From Karalla daura (lineage: Eukaryota; Chordata; Actinopteri; Chaetodontiformes; Leiognathidae), in NCBI GenBank assembly GCA_029224185.1, contig CM055205.1, forward strand, positions 2,981,761 to 3,045,760: a stretch of DNA of 64,000 bases, read 5' to 3'. A program made the position numbers and the translations under genes. How positions within the stretch are numbered: the stretch's first letter is position 1; each line of letters starts with the position of its first letter. The notes below the pieces were generated by a model that saw only the letters and a list, made by a program, of their open reading frames with translations, was not told the DNA's origin and did not search any database. Below, piece after piece: positions 36,120 through 49,143 of the stretch.

Positions 36120-38483
36120 GTGATGTAGAGGTGCTGTGCCAGTTTCATTTGTCCCCCACCCACCACCCCCCAACCCCCAGCAAGCGGCAGCTAGCTCCAT
36201 CCTGGCCAGAGGCGGAGGGGAAAGGGTGGGCGGGATGGTGAGGGGGGGGCGGGCGGGGGTAGCATCTTCATCGCCATTGTTGAGTGTTTTCTGTGAGCGT
36301 TCTCCACCACCTGTCCGTGGCTACAGAGACTCCCATGTTGTCGTGGACCATCCGAGCAAGGCCGAGAGATCGGCTGAAGATTGCACTGCCAAAGTCACTG
36401 TATAGTGCCTCATAACTGTTTCACTGCAACCGATTGTTCTAGAGATAATCATGTCCACGCCGGGGACCGGGGGCTCACGTTCTGGGCTTTCAGCTGACTG
36501 AGGAGGAGCCGCCATGTTCCCCACACCCTCCACAGAACGGGTGACGGGATATATGTGTGTGTGTGCGTGTGTGTGTTTTAGTGGTAAATCAAACATTAAA
36601 AATTATTTTCTTTACTGGTTCAACTTCGGCCTGCACGTCGTGAGTTTCTTTTTGACGAGAGGCGGGAGGCGGAATAGAGCGCGCGCCCGGAGCCTGTCAG
36701 GAGGCGGGGGGGCGACCCCCGGCGGTCTATAGAGGTACTGCACACGAGACGACGCCTTGGTGGAGAGGGAGAGATTTATTTTAGCAGCAGTTAGTGTGGC
36801 GACAGCACAGACAAGACAGAAGTACACAACTACAGATAGAATTCAAATCCGGTAAAACAGGCCTGGCAGGCGAATCGCTTGCAGCTTCGCCCGTTTATTC
36901 TCAGAGGTAACTTTGTGGCGTCATTTCCCACGATACACTCATCTCGGCTGTTGTCGTCAGCGGGGGGACAAGGTGGTGAATCTTTTCCGTGATGATGATA
37001 TAGCAGCTCTCGATGTCCGGACTTCTCAGGGTTGGATCAGGACTCTGTTTGCATAGCTAGTCGTTCCCAAACGCCCGATTCCATGCGAGGAACGGCGCGG
37101 CTGGCGTCCGTCAGAGTGAAAGGCCAGTGACGGTCACTGCAGTGATCGGTGAGTCACTCTGACAAACTGTTAACATGTCCTTCACACAAATTGCATAACG
37201 TAATAGTCGACAAGCCGGAGCATCAGCCTTTCTTTTGGTGGGGGGAGGGGTAGCAGCACAGAATGTTAAATCTAAGGGGTTAAATCTAGGCGGCTGTTTA
37301 ATCTAAGGGGTTAAATCTAGGGGTTTTTTAAGGCCATTCCTTCCCCAAGCAGACATCCGAAGCAAAACAGCGTGTTGTTGAAAGCATTTCATGGTGGCGT
37401 TTGGACGCCACAGAAATTAAGAGAACGTTGGAAAAAATAAGTCTCGTCGGGACACGAGAGCCAGTGTAACAGCGTGGATTCCATTCAAGTTTTCCACAGG
37501 CCCGTCGTGGTGTCGCAGCATGAAGAGGCGCTCTGTCGGCTCTGTCGGCTCTGCCCGTGAGCTCTCCGGTCCACTCACAGGACCGATCTTCCACACATCT
37601 CTTTCGATCTTTCGGGGTTTTCTGTTGTTTTTCTACTGCGTCAGTGTCAGACCAGACTTTCTGGAAGTGTCCCTGCTGGACTTCGGCAGAGGTACAGTAT
37701 GCGCGGCTGAATAACACAGATCTGTATTAAATACATGGAAACAAACAAGTGCGGTCCTGGACATACACTGCATATAGTGTAAACCTGTGGAACTGCTATG
37801 AACGAGCCTGTGGTTGTTTTTAAAGGATTCAGACTGAGCTGGGACAGGCTTTGCTCTTTTAGGCTCCCTCATAGCTGCGGTTGTACTGAGTGGACTTCTC
37901 TCTCAAGTCAATGTCTGAAGCCTGATGGCCACGGCACCTTCAATCTTCTCTATACTACAGTGGAGTGTTTTGAGTCCAAAAGCCAGAATGGAGTACATTT
38001 GTGTGTTTATCTCTACTGAACTAATAGTTAGGTACAAAAGATGAAAAAAAACTCATTTGATCCCATCATGACAAAGGAAAAATCTGATGATAGAAATGGA
38101 TCTCCCTCCAGAAAAGCCTTGAATGTAAACAGATGTGATCTGATTTTGAGTGGAGTTTTGACTGGAATGGCAGGAAGAGGGATTAAAGCATTGGCAGGGA
38201 TGCATTAAACGTCAATTATATTTGGCGTCGACTACAGAAAGGTCAGCTGCGAATGCTGCACAGGTCCTCTCAGTCTAACAGGTTATGTCTAATGAGGCGG
38301 AAGAGGTTAGAGGTGCAAAGCAGCCCCTACACTACCATCTACAGGCTGAGATGTGGAACTACACTCCACACTCGCGTTACCCCTCAGTGTAATTCAGGGG
38401 GACCTGGAACAAAGAACTAAAGCCGAGGCAGACACTTGGGGACTGAGGTCAGACAGACACGCACACAGCTGGTCCGCAGCTGC
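36120..38483. other. Convergent tac1/asns intergenic region
   Basis: 2.4 kb between the 3' ends of tac1 (+) and asns (-). I see no gene. It holds the short tandem repeat at 37265-37322. I find no AATAAA on the asns strand close to its stop; the first one downstream is at about 36775, so the asns 3' end is unassigned. Confidence 0.5.
37265..37322. repeat. Short tandem repeat, GGGGTTAAATCTA unit
   Basis: Four near-copies of a GTTAAATCTA(A/G)GG unit, one copy reading TTTAATCTAAGG, between tac1 and asns. Copies are spaced 14-18 bp apart. Confidence 0.75.
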
Positions 38484-41400
38484 TCACTGGTCTTTGTCGG
38501 GCTTGTAGATGGACAGGGTCCGGGCCGACGGGTCGGTGGCATTGATCCACCGCGGCATCCAGAAATGGGAGAGCCACTTGGCCCGGCCCGGGTAGTGCTT
38601 CTCGAACACCTGTCTGAAGTAGTAGGCCTCTTTGGACTGCGGGGTGTTGTGAGGGAACGTCTTGTGGGCTTTCTCCATCTGGTCGTCGTTGACCTGAGGG
38701 AGAGCACGCATAAGAATATGAATCGATAAATGTGATCCAATGATCTACATGGGGAATGACATACTAGGCCCACTGACCATGGACTCCAGGTGCTCCTGAA
38801 GGCAGGTGTACCAGGACTTCTTCACGGACATCATCCCGTCACTGAAGGCCTCTTTGCGCCGCCACAGGATGTCATCGGGGATGAGGTTGAGACCTTTGAA
38901 GGAGTCCCTCAGAAGGTGTTTCTCCACACCGTGCTGCTCGCACAAGACACGCCGCAGCATCAGCAATCAGAGCACCGCCACCAGGCTGCCTTATCTATTG
39001 CCCAACGCACCTTAGGGACCCTCATCTCCTCGGGCAGAGAGAGGTAGTACGCTGTCAGCCTGTGGTCCAGGAAAGGCACTCTGAGCTCCAGACTGAGAGG
39101 TTGAAAAAAGGGACAGTCAAAACCTACAACGGAATGGTGCAAATGCGGAGAGTACAGGCTAAAGAGTGTACATTTCCATTCATTATCAGTGCATGCCTGG
39201 AGGACCATAGGGCAGTGTCCTGATACCCTCTCAGGGGTTAATCAGTCCTAACATGCTGAAAGCCATTCTGACTGAGTCTGGTGAGTTACCCATGTGCCGC
39301 AGTGGTGCGGTCAGCACGCAGGACGTCGAACATGTAGAGTTCCTTCATCAGCCTGACACTGTCCTCTGCAGCCGCTTTGGGAGACGGAGCCTGCCGGAGG
39401 AAAGCCCGCAATGAAATCAGCTCCTCTCCTCCTCCTCCTCCTCCTCCTCTTCCTCCTCCCAACCACAGACCCGACAGGCATTCTGACCCGCAGCACCTGC
39501 CCAGCAACACGTGATGATCCTCACCTTGTGGAAGTAGATGTATCCCTGAGTCAGCTCATCGGAGCCCTCTCCGGAGAAGATCACCACGCTGTCCGACTTC
39601 TCCCTGATGTACTTTGAGACCAGGTACATCCCTGCAGAGGAGACCGCAGAGAGGCGCGCTTAATCACAATGTCCAGTCAGGGACAATGTACGATTCACCC
39701 TGTACAAGTGCACCACTACACATTTTACAACTGCGTAACATCACTATCCCAGCTACATTCTCACTTTACTCCTTTAACTTGCATCAAGTTATATACTTAG
39801 TTCTTTTTTATTTCTGGATATTCCTCTCAGATGAACTCCCCACCATACTGATACAGGGGCTAATGAAGGGATACCTCACTGCATTGTGTTCATTGTGTAG
39901 GCACAACTGTTTTCTTGAGGTCACTTCACAGTAAATGAGTCTCTCCATTGTGCTGGGCTCCGTCCGCCCCCTTGGGAGCAGCTTCGGTGATCTCCCTGGA
40001 TCCCACCGGGATTCAGACGGGCCAGTCAGGAAGAAGGCAAACCCAGGTCTGCGGCGTGCTCAGACACATTTTTGTCACATGGATGCGCAGAAATGTGCAG
40101 CATTCAACCTTTCGGAGGCGGGGAGCGAGCTGACTTTTTACGTCAAATGATGAGGCCTAATGGGTCCGGGCATGACAGCGAAAAATCCCGGCTATTGTGG
40201 CGGCAAATCCCACTGTTGAAAAGATGTCCGTTCGGTGCATTTCTTTGGACCAAATGTGATTTCTTTCGGGACCTCAGACATATTTCTAGGCCCGACAGAC
40301 TCAGCTCAGAGAAAAGGCGGGCTGGACACAGATGGTGAAAAACCATACCTCTCAAGGTTCATTATATTTATTCATTTATGAAGAGAATCTCCTCATATAT
40401 CATAAATAGCACCAAATGACGCATCAAAAGCGAGTCAGGTTTTCTGATATGATGCTGAATTGCCTCATGTCTCCCTGTGAAGAACGTGACTTCTTTGTCT
40501 CATTAGGCAATTGCGAATCCGAAGGTTCAAAGAATGCACGTGGGCTGCCTCGAGGTCCCCAGAGGAAGTGTCAAATGACTGAAATGAGCAACGTACACTG
40601 GAATTGGTTGTAGACGTCTTGTACGTTTTTGGAGTAAAACAGAAGTGTTGCCTGTTTTGCATCCTGATATAAGGCACCCAGTGACACATGAATACACTAC
40701 AAAAACTGGTCGACTTTGTAATGATAACAGTTAAAAATGTCAACAAGGACGGGCCGAGACACTTGTTGCTCCCCCCCGCTGCAAAGTTTAACAGGGCACG
40801 AGTCAGCGACTCACTTTTCATCTTTGGAAAATCTGTTGAGGCGTTCCTGTTTGTGTTTAGCATTTGCTTGCAAACTGATGCCCTGACGCAGCCTTTGGGC
40901 TCTGGTGAGCACTCACCAACGGAGGCACGTATGGTGGTGATGTCATAGGTCTCCAGGTGGAAGATGACTTCCTCCACGGCCTGGATGCCCTCCTCCACGG
41001 TGAAGTTCACCTCGTGGTGCTCACTGTTGACGTGTGCCGCCACCTGAGGAGAACACAAACCCCACGTTAAGGGCCCGCCTCTCGTCGACATCGGAAAGCT
41101 CGCGCGACGGCCTTTCCCTCGGAGGGGCTGACCTTGCGGGCGGCGATGATGTCCGGGCTGTCCTCCGACCCGATGGAGAACGTCTGGATGGGATACTGCA
41201 GCTTCTCCTCCTTGGCCAGCTTCACCAGGGTGGCCGCCACCAGGCTGGAGTCCAGGCCGCCTAAGCTCCGGCAGCACAAACCACATCGAGCTCAGCAAGA
41301 TAGCTACACCTGGCGGCGCCATACACAGGGGGGAAACGCGAGGAAACCCGACGACTGAGCTGATCTCCGTACCTGACAGGAGGCAGCCAATTCTCCTGTG

Positions 41401-42117
41401 AGCCATGAGACGCTTCCTCACGGCGTTCTCAAACAGGATCCGGATGTTGCGTTTCACCGTTTCCTCCTCAAAACCTGCGTGTGTGTAGAGGTTGGGGGGG
41501 GGGGGGGGGGGGCACCTTTTAAAAGATGCATCTCAAGCAAAAATGTTCCTACCCGACGGCTGAGCAGATGGTGCAAACTCCCTACTGGTCGGCAGCCTCT
41601 CCAGGGAGTCGTAGACGGCGTGAGCGGGCTCCTTTGTGCAGCAGTGGAACTGGTCCATCTCAACGGACTGGACTTTGCCGCTCTGCTTCAGGCTGAAGAC
41701 TTCGTAGTGGCCGGGCAGGAAGGGAACGATGCTGGCGGGGGTGTCCATGGTGTGTGTCAGGTCCGTGAGGCCTGCCGTCGGAGCAGGGCAACGCTGTGAC
41801 CCACCTCAACGGAGCACGAAACAATCACGGAGCGGGAGGAGGCCGCCCAGCAGTTACCTTTGGCCTCCGAGCAGACCGCCAGGAATCCGTCGTCCGCCAG
41901 GAGCTTGAACAGGGGCCTGACGCCGTACGTGTCCCGTCCCAGGAAGACCTTGCGGTTGGCCGTGTCCAGCAGGACAAAGGCGAAGACCCCGTCCAGGAGG
42001 GAGGCCATCTTCTGGACGCCGAAGCGGTCGTAGAGGTGGAGCAGAACCTCGCCGTCCACCTTGGTCTGGTAGTCAAACCCAAACTGCGTCCCCAGCTGCG
42101 AGAGCGACGGCGAGAAG

Positions 42118-42183
<66 letters not shown>

Positions 42184-42491
42184 ACAGGGACTCTTATTCT
42201 CATTCTCAGGCGCGCGACGGCCGCTGGGCGCCTCGTTCGTACCGCGTGATGGTTGTAGATCTCCCCGTTGTAGCAGAGCCACAGGAAGGGGAACCTCTTG
42301 ACGCGCAGGGGCTGCATGCCGTACAGCTGGTCCACGATGGCCAAGCGGTGGAAGCCGAAGCAGCAGTTGGTGAAGCCGTTGACGTTCTCGAAGCGGAAGG
42401 CGTCGGGGCCCCGGTGGGCGATCTTCATGGCGCTGGTGCACTGCACCGCCAGGCACTCGTCGCTGCCAAACAGGGCCCAGATGCCACACAT
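38484..42491 (-). CDS. asns: Asparagine synthetase (glutamine-hydrolysing)
   Basis: Complete minus-strand gene. Coding exons in transcript order: 42243-42491, 41858-42095, 41586-41771, 41373-41474, 41133-41260, 40917-41043, 39525-39631, 39290-39390, 39011-39092, 38778-38933, 38484-38693. They close in frame to 561 aa, exactly the human length. It makes asparagine from aspartate, glutamine and ATP in the cytosol. The N-terminus MCGIWALFGSDECL supplies the catalytic Cys2 of the class II glutaminase. RGPD, FGFHRLAIVD and CYNGEIYNH are its glutamine-site blocks. The synthetase domain has the PP-loop SGGLDSS (about 258-264, split by an intron), then FSGEGSDELTQGY and ELRVPFLDHR. The C-terminus is WINATDPSARTLSIYKPDKDQ. 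The initiator ATG is 9 nt inside an exon with acceptor AG at 42498-42499, so a separate non-coding leader exon exists upstream. Intron 1 carries a (CT)n tract in the sense strand. Confidence 0.98.
41490..41512. repeat. Poly-G run in asns intron 3
   Basis: About 21 consecutive G on the plus strand (C on the asns sense strand), 20 bp upstream of the exon at 41373-41474, where it supplements the polypyrimidine tract. Confidence 0.9.
42119..42182. repeat. (GA)n microsatellite in asns intron 1
   Basis: About 31 GA units; on the asns strand it is a (CT)n pyrimidine tract ending about 24 nt before the acceptor of coding exon 2, which starts at 42095. Confidence 0.97.
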
Positions 42492-42522
42492 TTTCCACTG
42501 CCGAGGAGGAGAGGGGCTGGAG

Positions 42523-42541
42523 GGGGGGGGGGGGGGGGGGG
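42523..42541. repeat. Poly-G run upstream of the asns start exon
   Basis: G homopolymer on the plus strand, a C-run on the asns strand, just 5' of the acceptor that precedes the asns initiator exon. Confidence 0.9.
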
Positions 42542-43463
42542 TAGAGAGCGGTGATTAGTAGGCACGTTTGAACACCAGCGATCTGTGACATTTCGGGAGG
42601 TCGACACTCGAGGGGGCTCAGCCCCAGGGGATCGCTTTCGGACTGGGGTTACGGTTACTATATTAAAAAAGGCCCGGCCCGCGTCCCTGAAGGCACCACG
42701 GCTTCCGATTGGCCGTCCGACCCGACTTCCTCACATTAAGAGTCACGCGTGTGCTGGACGAGCGACCCGCCGGGCTAGAATCACGCTGAGAGCGACTGAT
42801 ATTAGAAAAAAAAGAGAAAAGAGCTAAAAAAAAAAAAAGTGGAGAGTGTCTGATTGGGCCGATTTGTGATTTAAACAACCTCATGATAATTGTATTATAG
42901 AATTATATTATTCCCATTGACCAGGTATCATTCACTGTTCTCCCATCTGGCTCGCGTCACGGCACGTTCACCCCGGGGGACCGAGGCGCGTTCTAAGTCC
43001 AGACCGTTTCACATGTCTTTCGCCGCGGGTCGAAGCCCTGGCCCGGCTGAGGACGGCTTTAACGTGGCGCTTTTAGAGAGATTGAATACAGCCGTGTCGT
43101 TCGGCACGAATCAAGACGAGTTTACCGGACCGTGAAGTCCCGCTCCCCCGCCTCTCCTCCTCGCCGGGACCGGGGATGAACGCTCCGGCAACGTGCGCCC
43201 GTCCCCCCTCCCCGCCGCTACAGATCCGTCCTCTGATTGGTCCCGAAAAAGACATCCAGTCCGGTTCGATTCCACTTCCACGATCATAATTTACCTCTAT
43301 GACTCACGCCGTTTCGCGATAGCCTATTCAGGCACGTTAAGGCAAATCCAAAATCTTTTTTTCCCCGGTTTTTTTCCCAAACCGGGATGCGTTTGTTTGA
43401 ACGTACACGTCAAGTTATGTCTGTAAAGCGAGGGACGGGTCGAGCATCGGCTCGGTCACTTAC

Positions 43464-43600
43464 CCGCTGCTTCTGATGATTTGCGTACGGATGAGGAGGA
43501 CACGCCAAGTGCAACTTCACCGTGGAGATGCTACCACACAGACCTGACAGACCAGCCCGGATACAGCAGCTCTTCAAAATAAGAGCGCGCTACTGTAATA
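43464..43600 (-). other. asns: Candidate asns non-coding leader exon
   Basis: On the minus strand a strong donor, CGG|GTAAGTGA (GT at 43463-43462), ends a possible exon about 1 kb upstream of the start-codon exon. Human ASNS also has non-coding first exons. The 5' boundary is unknown, so the upper coordinate is a guess. I chose this donor because it is the best match to consensus in the interval. Confidence 0.4.
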
Positions 43601-43965
43601 TAGTAGTTAGTATTCCGAAACGTGATCAGCAGTTCGCTGTTAAATGATGTGTCTATCAGAATTTGGCCAGTTTACAAATTCAGACTACTCTAAACTGAAA
43701 TGCGAGTGAAGTAGATCCCTAAATATTAATAGGAAAACCACTCCTGCCACCCTGTTAAGTTCAGAGTAAAGAGGGAGAGATTTTGCTGTCTTTTCTTTTC
43801 TATTTTACTTTTTTAAGCTTCTCCGTTTCACAATTTTTCTTCGCCTCCCACGTAACGACACGTGCATGATTTGACTGCTCCGTAACCCTCGGTCTCGATG
43901 TGGAAAAATAGTAATATGTATACAGTTTTGTTTTATTTTGAAGGCAACGTCTGAACACATGCACT

Positions 43966-43990
43966 TGCAACACCAGAGGCCGTTGCATCA
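43966..43990 (-). promoter_or_regulatory. asns: Candidate ATF4 nutrient-sensing element pair for asns
   Basis: On the asns strand TGATGCAAC (43990-43982) fits the C/EBP-ATF response consensus TGATGNAAN, and GTTGCA follows after 10 nt (43971-43966). Human ASNS is induced by amino-acid limitation through NSRE-1 (TGATGAAAC) and NSRE-2 (GTTACA) separated by 11 nt. Order and orientation agree; spacing is off by one and each site has one substitution. Its distance from the candidate leader exon (about 400 bp or more) is larger than in human. Confidence 0.35.
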
Positions 43991-46039
43991 CCAACAGGTC
44001 TTTCGATTGACTTCACAGGATGTGACTTCCGATCGGACGTGAAGCGGCACGTCCGCGCCTTTCTCTTGTAATTACTAAGTAGTAATCACCTGGTAGTTCG
44101 GCCTGGTGGAAACAATAGCGGATGCTTTTCGGTTTGTGCTGGACAAATGCGGAGAAGAAAGCTTCGACTGTACATGACTCCTAATATTCACATTCAAACC
44201 GAGATTGCGGAACTTAAAAACATACTGTAAAACCGGTTGCTTTCAGTGCTACAATCATCGACTTTTCAGACTGTTGTAGGTTCTTTTTCTCTGTCATTTT
44301 AATAGCGTATCGGTCCCTTCCTCTTTTCAGTTGTGGCGGCTCTGTTGTTCACACCTTGGATGAACAAAAGGCCAGAGCTGGGTACCAGGAGAGACGACGA
44401 TCCCTTTACTTAGTAGGTAATGAGAAACTGCACTCATCCAGGTCAGCGCGGGCGTGGTTGGTACCTGTGAACAAAGTCGACTCTTGTACGGAAGGCGACC
44501 GGGGACCGGCTCCCTTTGAGCTAGCCAAAAACGGCCAGACCGGAACAAAAAACTGCTCTTTTTTTTTTTTTTTGGGCACGTTTGCGTCGGCCCTCTGCTT
44601 TTGGTCGGCCGGAGCGGCGAGACAGAACAATGCGGCGGTGTCGCGGCCGTGAATCCAAAACAATGTGGGAAAAACTGCACAGTCGGCCGATCATTGTGCC
44701 ACCTCTTTCACATTCGATCCACTGCCAGCGTAAGATGATCAGCTGTGCTGCCAGTGCTGCTCTCGTCTCTCTCTCTCCACCTGCTTCTCTCTAAAAGCCC
44801 GCATGTTGGAAATTTCATGAAATCAGTGATGTGGTGGAAATTCTGTTGGGGAAGAAAGCGACAGTTGAGATTTGTTTTCTTATCCAAATTTAGTTTTTAC
44901 TGGCCATCGTAAGCATTGTAATGATGAGTCACACATCCGACTTCTGTCTAACCCAAAGGACTCCCTCTGAACTTAAGTCAGTATTAAATTTTTATTATAT
45001 TTTTTACAAAAAACAACTTTCTGTTGATTTGAATGAGAGCGTCACAACTACTTTCGATGGGACGCCGATAGAAAGGGCTGTCTTCGTCTTCTAAACCGCA
45101 CGGAGCAGAACGTTAAAACAAACTGAAACCTTTATGAGAATTACATATATATATATATATATATATGGACTACCTGTTTGACAAGCTTGCATGCCTTTAA
45201 GATACCGAGCTGCTCCACTCGTGCCCGTAATCCCTTGGCTCTTACAAGACAAGGGCTGGGAGGCGTAATGTGTGTGTCTGACTGCTGCCCTGCCAACCTG
45301 CTCATACCTTCCAACCTCAATGTTCAGAGGAAAGTTGTCTCCTTTTGAGCTTTACTGTGATCGTGCTCCCAGCCGTACTTACTGTACATTCTGCAGGAAA
45401 CCCGTCTGAATGACCGACGGGCGTCTTCAATGTTGGCGTGTTTGTCAACGAAACCGAGAGGTCAGCGCAGCTTTCCCTGCCTGCTTTTCCTCTGAGGATG
45501 GCTTCATCTGTCCAGTCGAACAAGAACGTACCGGTCTACCTTGGATCTGCCTTGCTTTCTCGCTCCTTTGCCTACCAATTTGCATCCGAAATGTTGAGAA
45601 ATCTGATGATGTTGAAACCGCCTTCACCCTGGAAACCACGCCTTTACCCAGAAACTGAGTTCACGCAGTTAACGTGATTGGTGATCCCACGTCGAACGGT
45701 AGTGGAGGTGAGGCGGAGTGCCTAACTTTGCTACTTCCGGCACTCATTTTGGGCTTTGCTCCTCTTCGATTTCACTCTCTGCGGCCATGCAGACAAGAGC
45801 AGAGCAGTGGGAAGGATGGTGAAGAACTCTGTGTCCAGCGGAATCATTTGAGACCGAGCCGAGCGGAGCAGAGGACGCGGTGTGCGTGGTGTCACGTGTG
45901 AAGCGGGGTGCTGCTGCTGCTGCTTGAAGACACGGCTGCTGGGCCGTGGCGATGTCAGACGTGCACGTACGGTCGCGTTTGTTACAGGAATATCTTCTAT
46001 GATGAAATGAATGTAAAAAAATGTCATGAAGGAGCTCAA
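43991..46039. other. asns/anln intergenic, nothing recognised
   Basis: No exon recognised. A T-run lies at about 44559-44573 and an (AT)n run at 45144-45167. Overlapping frames around 45.3-45.7 kb have no family match. Confidence 0.4.
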
Positions 46040-46640
46040 TAGAACTTAGAACTTTCTCCAGCTCAATGAGGAAAAGGCAGAAGTCATTGCTTTTGGTCCC
46101 AAAAACGCAAGGCTAGAGGTCAGTGGCCACATAAAGACTGTCACTAAATCTGCCCATTATAGCCTCAAAAACATTGCACGAATTAAGGGATTTCTGTCTA
46201 AACAAGACGTGGAAAATCTTGTTCATGCATTTATTCTTAGCAGGCGAGATTACTGTACTGGTGTCTTTACAGGTCTCAGTAAAATCAATCGAGCAGCTGC
46301 AGCTCATCCAGAGTGCTGTTGGCAGAGTCCTGATCAGCAGCAAGAAAATGGACCATATCACGCCAGTCCTTAAATCCCTGCTCTGGCTTCCTGTGTGTCA
46401 AAATCCTTTTACTGGTCTAAAAGCTACTGAATGGTCTTGGACCTGAATATATGTCAGAGCTACTGATTGGGTGTGAAGCATCCAGACCCCTCAGGTCGTC
46501 AGGGACAGGTCTACCCAGTGTTCCCAGAGTCAGAACCAAGCAGGGTGAAGCCGCATATAGCTTATACGGTCCTCACCTGTCTCTCTACTGTTTCTCTGTA
46601 AAGCACTGTGAATTGCCTTGTGCAAGAACGGTGCCACACC
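46040..46640 (+). mobile_element. L2-like LINE remnant, reverse transcriptase 3' part
   Basis: Plus-strand frames give LNEEKAEVIAFGPKNA, then SAHYSLKNIARIKGFLSKQD, then LVHAFILSRRDYCTGVFTGL. After frame changes come equivalents of DHITPVLKSLLWLPV, MSELLI and RPLRSSGTGLPSVPRVRTKQ. This is the order seen at the C-terminal half of fish L2/Maui-type LINE polymerases (LVHAFVTSRLDYCNALLSGL ... HITPVLKSLHWLPV ... LRSSGAGLLVVPRVRTK). A segment before SAHYSLK is deleted and frames are broken, so it is non-functional. Confidence 0.85.
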
Positions 46641-48159
46641 AAGAAACTTGCCTTGCCCTAATGGAGAAACTCACTTCAGAACGGTCAAAAATCACGGATC
46701 GCAAGTAAATCACAGGCACACCTCGAGTAACGTTCTGATCAGGATGGTTTTTGTTTGCCCTTTTGTTTGCCCCCTGCGACCTTTAACAAGTGTCGCTCGA
46801 GCGCCCGAACCTCCCCCCCCGATCCAAGCTGTGGGAGCCATGTCACTTCAAGAGACGGCCGAGTCGTGTGCTGCACAGGCTGTCGAAGGCTTCCGAGTCT
46901 GTGTTCAAACGGTTTATTGGCATCTCAAAGCTTTCAGAGGAAAACACCATCCTGTGGAGCATTGGAAAAGAACGATTAAAAAACAACAAAAAAAAAAAGA
47001 AAGAAAACTACTGGCGTCATAACCTGATCCGCTTTGGTCGCAGCGGACATTTATTGAGGACTCGTCGATCCACAAACGCCCGAGGAATCCAAGTCTTTCG
47101 AGGGCTCCGAGCGCTCCGCCGGCCTCCTCGTTCTCGGCATGATAAAAAGGCACCGTCTCTGAAGCAAACAGTGGAGCTGCGCCTGAACCTGAAATGACGC
47201 TTTACCCCGGTATAGCCCGTCGCGCGCTCGAAACGCTGCGTTTGGGACAGAGGCGTGCCACGGGCATCCCTCCACAGTCACCCGGCTGGTGTGATACGGG
47301 ACCCAAATGGCCTGGTACGCGCGGGTGGGTCATGCTGCTCGTGCGTCGGCTGGATGTTAGCCGAGCCTTAGATGGGCGCGCGTGTGCCGGGCCGGTTCAC
47401 AGTATCGCGCTATGCTCGCTTAGCGTTTCACCTTCGCACTGGGAACTCTCCTGATCCGAACATTTGGTCAGCCCCACGTCTCATGTTTAAAACAAAAAAA
47501 GAAAGAAAGGGAGCCCCATCAAAATGTTTGGGCTCCGAAAGGACGATAAATAGTCGTTTTTTTTTCTCCTCGAATATCGGCCTGTGAAGATGCATACTCA
47601 AACACAACTCGACATAAACAAAAGGAAACGAAAGCCGGGGAGCAATTGGTATCAAAAACCCGCGCATGGCAATGGAGGAACGAAAACGCAACATGTAGAA
47701 GCCCAGCCCAGCGAGTTATAAAAGCTAATATATATATATATATATATATTATATAGAATAAAACCCGGCAAATGCATTGCCCATTATATTTGCGTGGCGT
47801 CGTGCAGAGTACGGAGTGATAGAAAAAAAATGAAATGATCTCAACGCCGTTCACACCTGATAACTTAAAGCCACGCGTTACCCCGGCAACCCCCGAAAAC
47901 CAGTGTGGGGACGAGCCCCCCAGACAAAACACTGTGCGAAAACAACATATGGAAACGTATGGCTTTGCTCACCCCCCCCCCCCCCCTCCCCCTCCCCTGC
48001 CCTGCCTGCTCGCTCTCTGTAAAACCTCCACCGTGTGGCAGCAGAAAACCCACTACAAACATATCATATCATATTGCACGCGTCACTGATAGAGGGGAAG
48101 CGGACGGGGGGAGAGGAGGGGGAGGAGGGGGGAGGGGTGGACGGGACGTAGTGCGGCGT
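46641..48159. other. anln: anln 3' flank and probable 3' UTR
   Basis: Minus-strand 3' region of anln, downstream of its stop at 48160-48162. On the anln strand AATAAA occurs at 47050-47055 and 46913-46918, which would give 3' UTRs of about 1.1-1.25 kb. Which is used is unknown. Small repeats: an A-run near 46988, (AT)n at 47730-47749, and a C-run near 47973-47986. Confidence 0.4.
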
Positions 48160-49097
48160 TCAGACGGGCCGGTGGCAGGAGCCCGGCTGCCACATCCGCA
48201 GGTCCACCAGGATCTGGTTCAGCTTGCCCATCCACAGGTTCCTCTCGTCCTTGGTGTCGGCGCTCAGCCAGTTCCTGCGGGCGCACGGCACAGCTGTCAG
48301 CCATCTGCAGGCGCATCCACACGTGCGAGCGAGGGAGGGAGGGAGGGAGGGAGGGGGCGGGGGCGAGCGCACTTACTTGGTGACGCACATGGTGTCCTGG
48401 CACTGGCTGACCAGCGTCTCCCTGTCGTCCTCCCTCTGCGGCCGCACCGTGATCAGCTCCAGCGTGTTGGGCCGGGCGCAGAACTCGCGGTTGGCCGGCT
48501 CCACCCGCCTGCTGGTGCAGTTGGCCAGGTTGATGCGGCCGATGGGATGCTGTCGGGGGGGAGGGAGAGGGAGAGGGAGAGGGAGAGGGAGAGGGAGAGG
48601 GAGAGGGAGAGGGAGGGGGGGCGGTTAGCGCGGCATGCACCTCGTGCTGTATACCTGTATACCTGTATACCCTGCGCCGAGCCATCTTTGCTTCCACAGC
48701 TGAGCCTTTAGAGGCCGACCTCATGACAGCATGACTCGGGGCCAGAGATTGAGTAAACCTTGGCTTTCAGTTCATCTCTGCTTTTAGGAGTGAGGCGGCA
48801 GAACGGGAGTGATGGCTAAAGCGGAGGGTCCGGGGCCCCTGTGCGGTCGGCGCCTAGCAACGGCCCCTTTGTCACATGGGCACGGCTTAGACGAGCTCTT
48901 TGTGATGGGGGCGAGGGGTGGGGGGGTGGGGGTGGGGGTCACTCGGTCTCAAAGGACGGCTTTGTAGCGGCAGAGCTCGGTTACCTTGCGCTTCTCATCG
49001 TCCGGGTACGTCCAGTAGGAGATGCAGTACCCCGACAAGGTGCACCATCTCCTGTGCCAGGCTCCGAACCCGCTGACGTCTTCGAACATGGTCTGAA

Positions 49098-49143
<46 letters not shown>

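Noticed and set aside
42073..42240. asns reading frame appearing to continue through intron 1 and other introns
   Set aside because: Read-through depends on the absence of stops in the CT repeat. Donor GT at 42242-42241 and acceptor AG before 42095 restore the exact family sequence.
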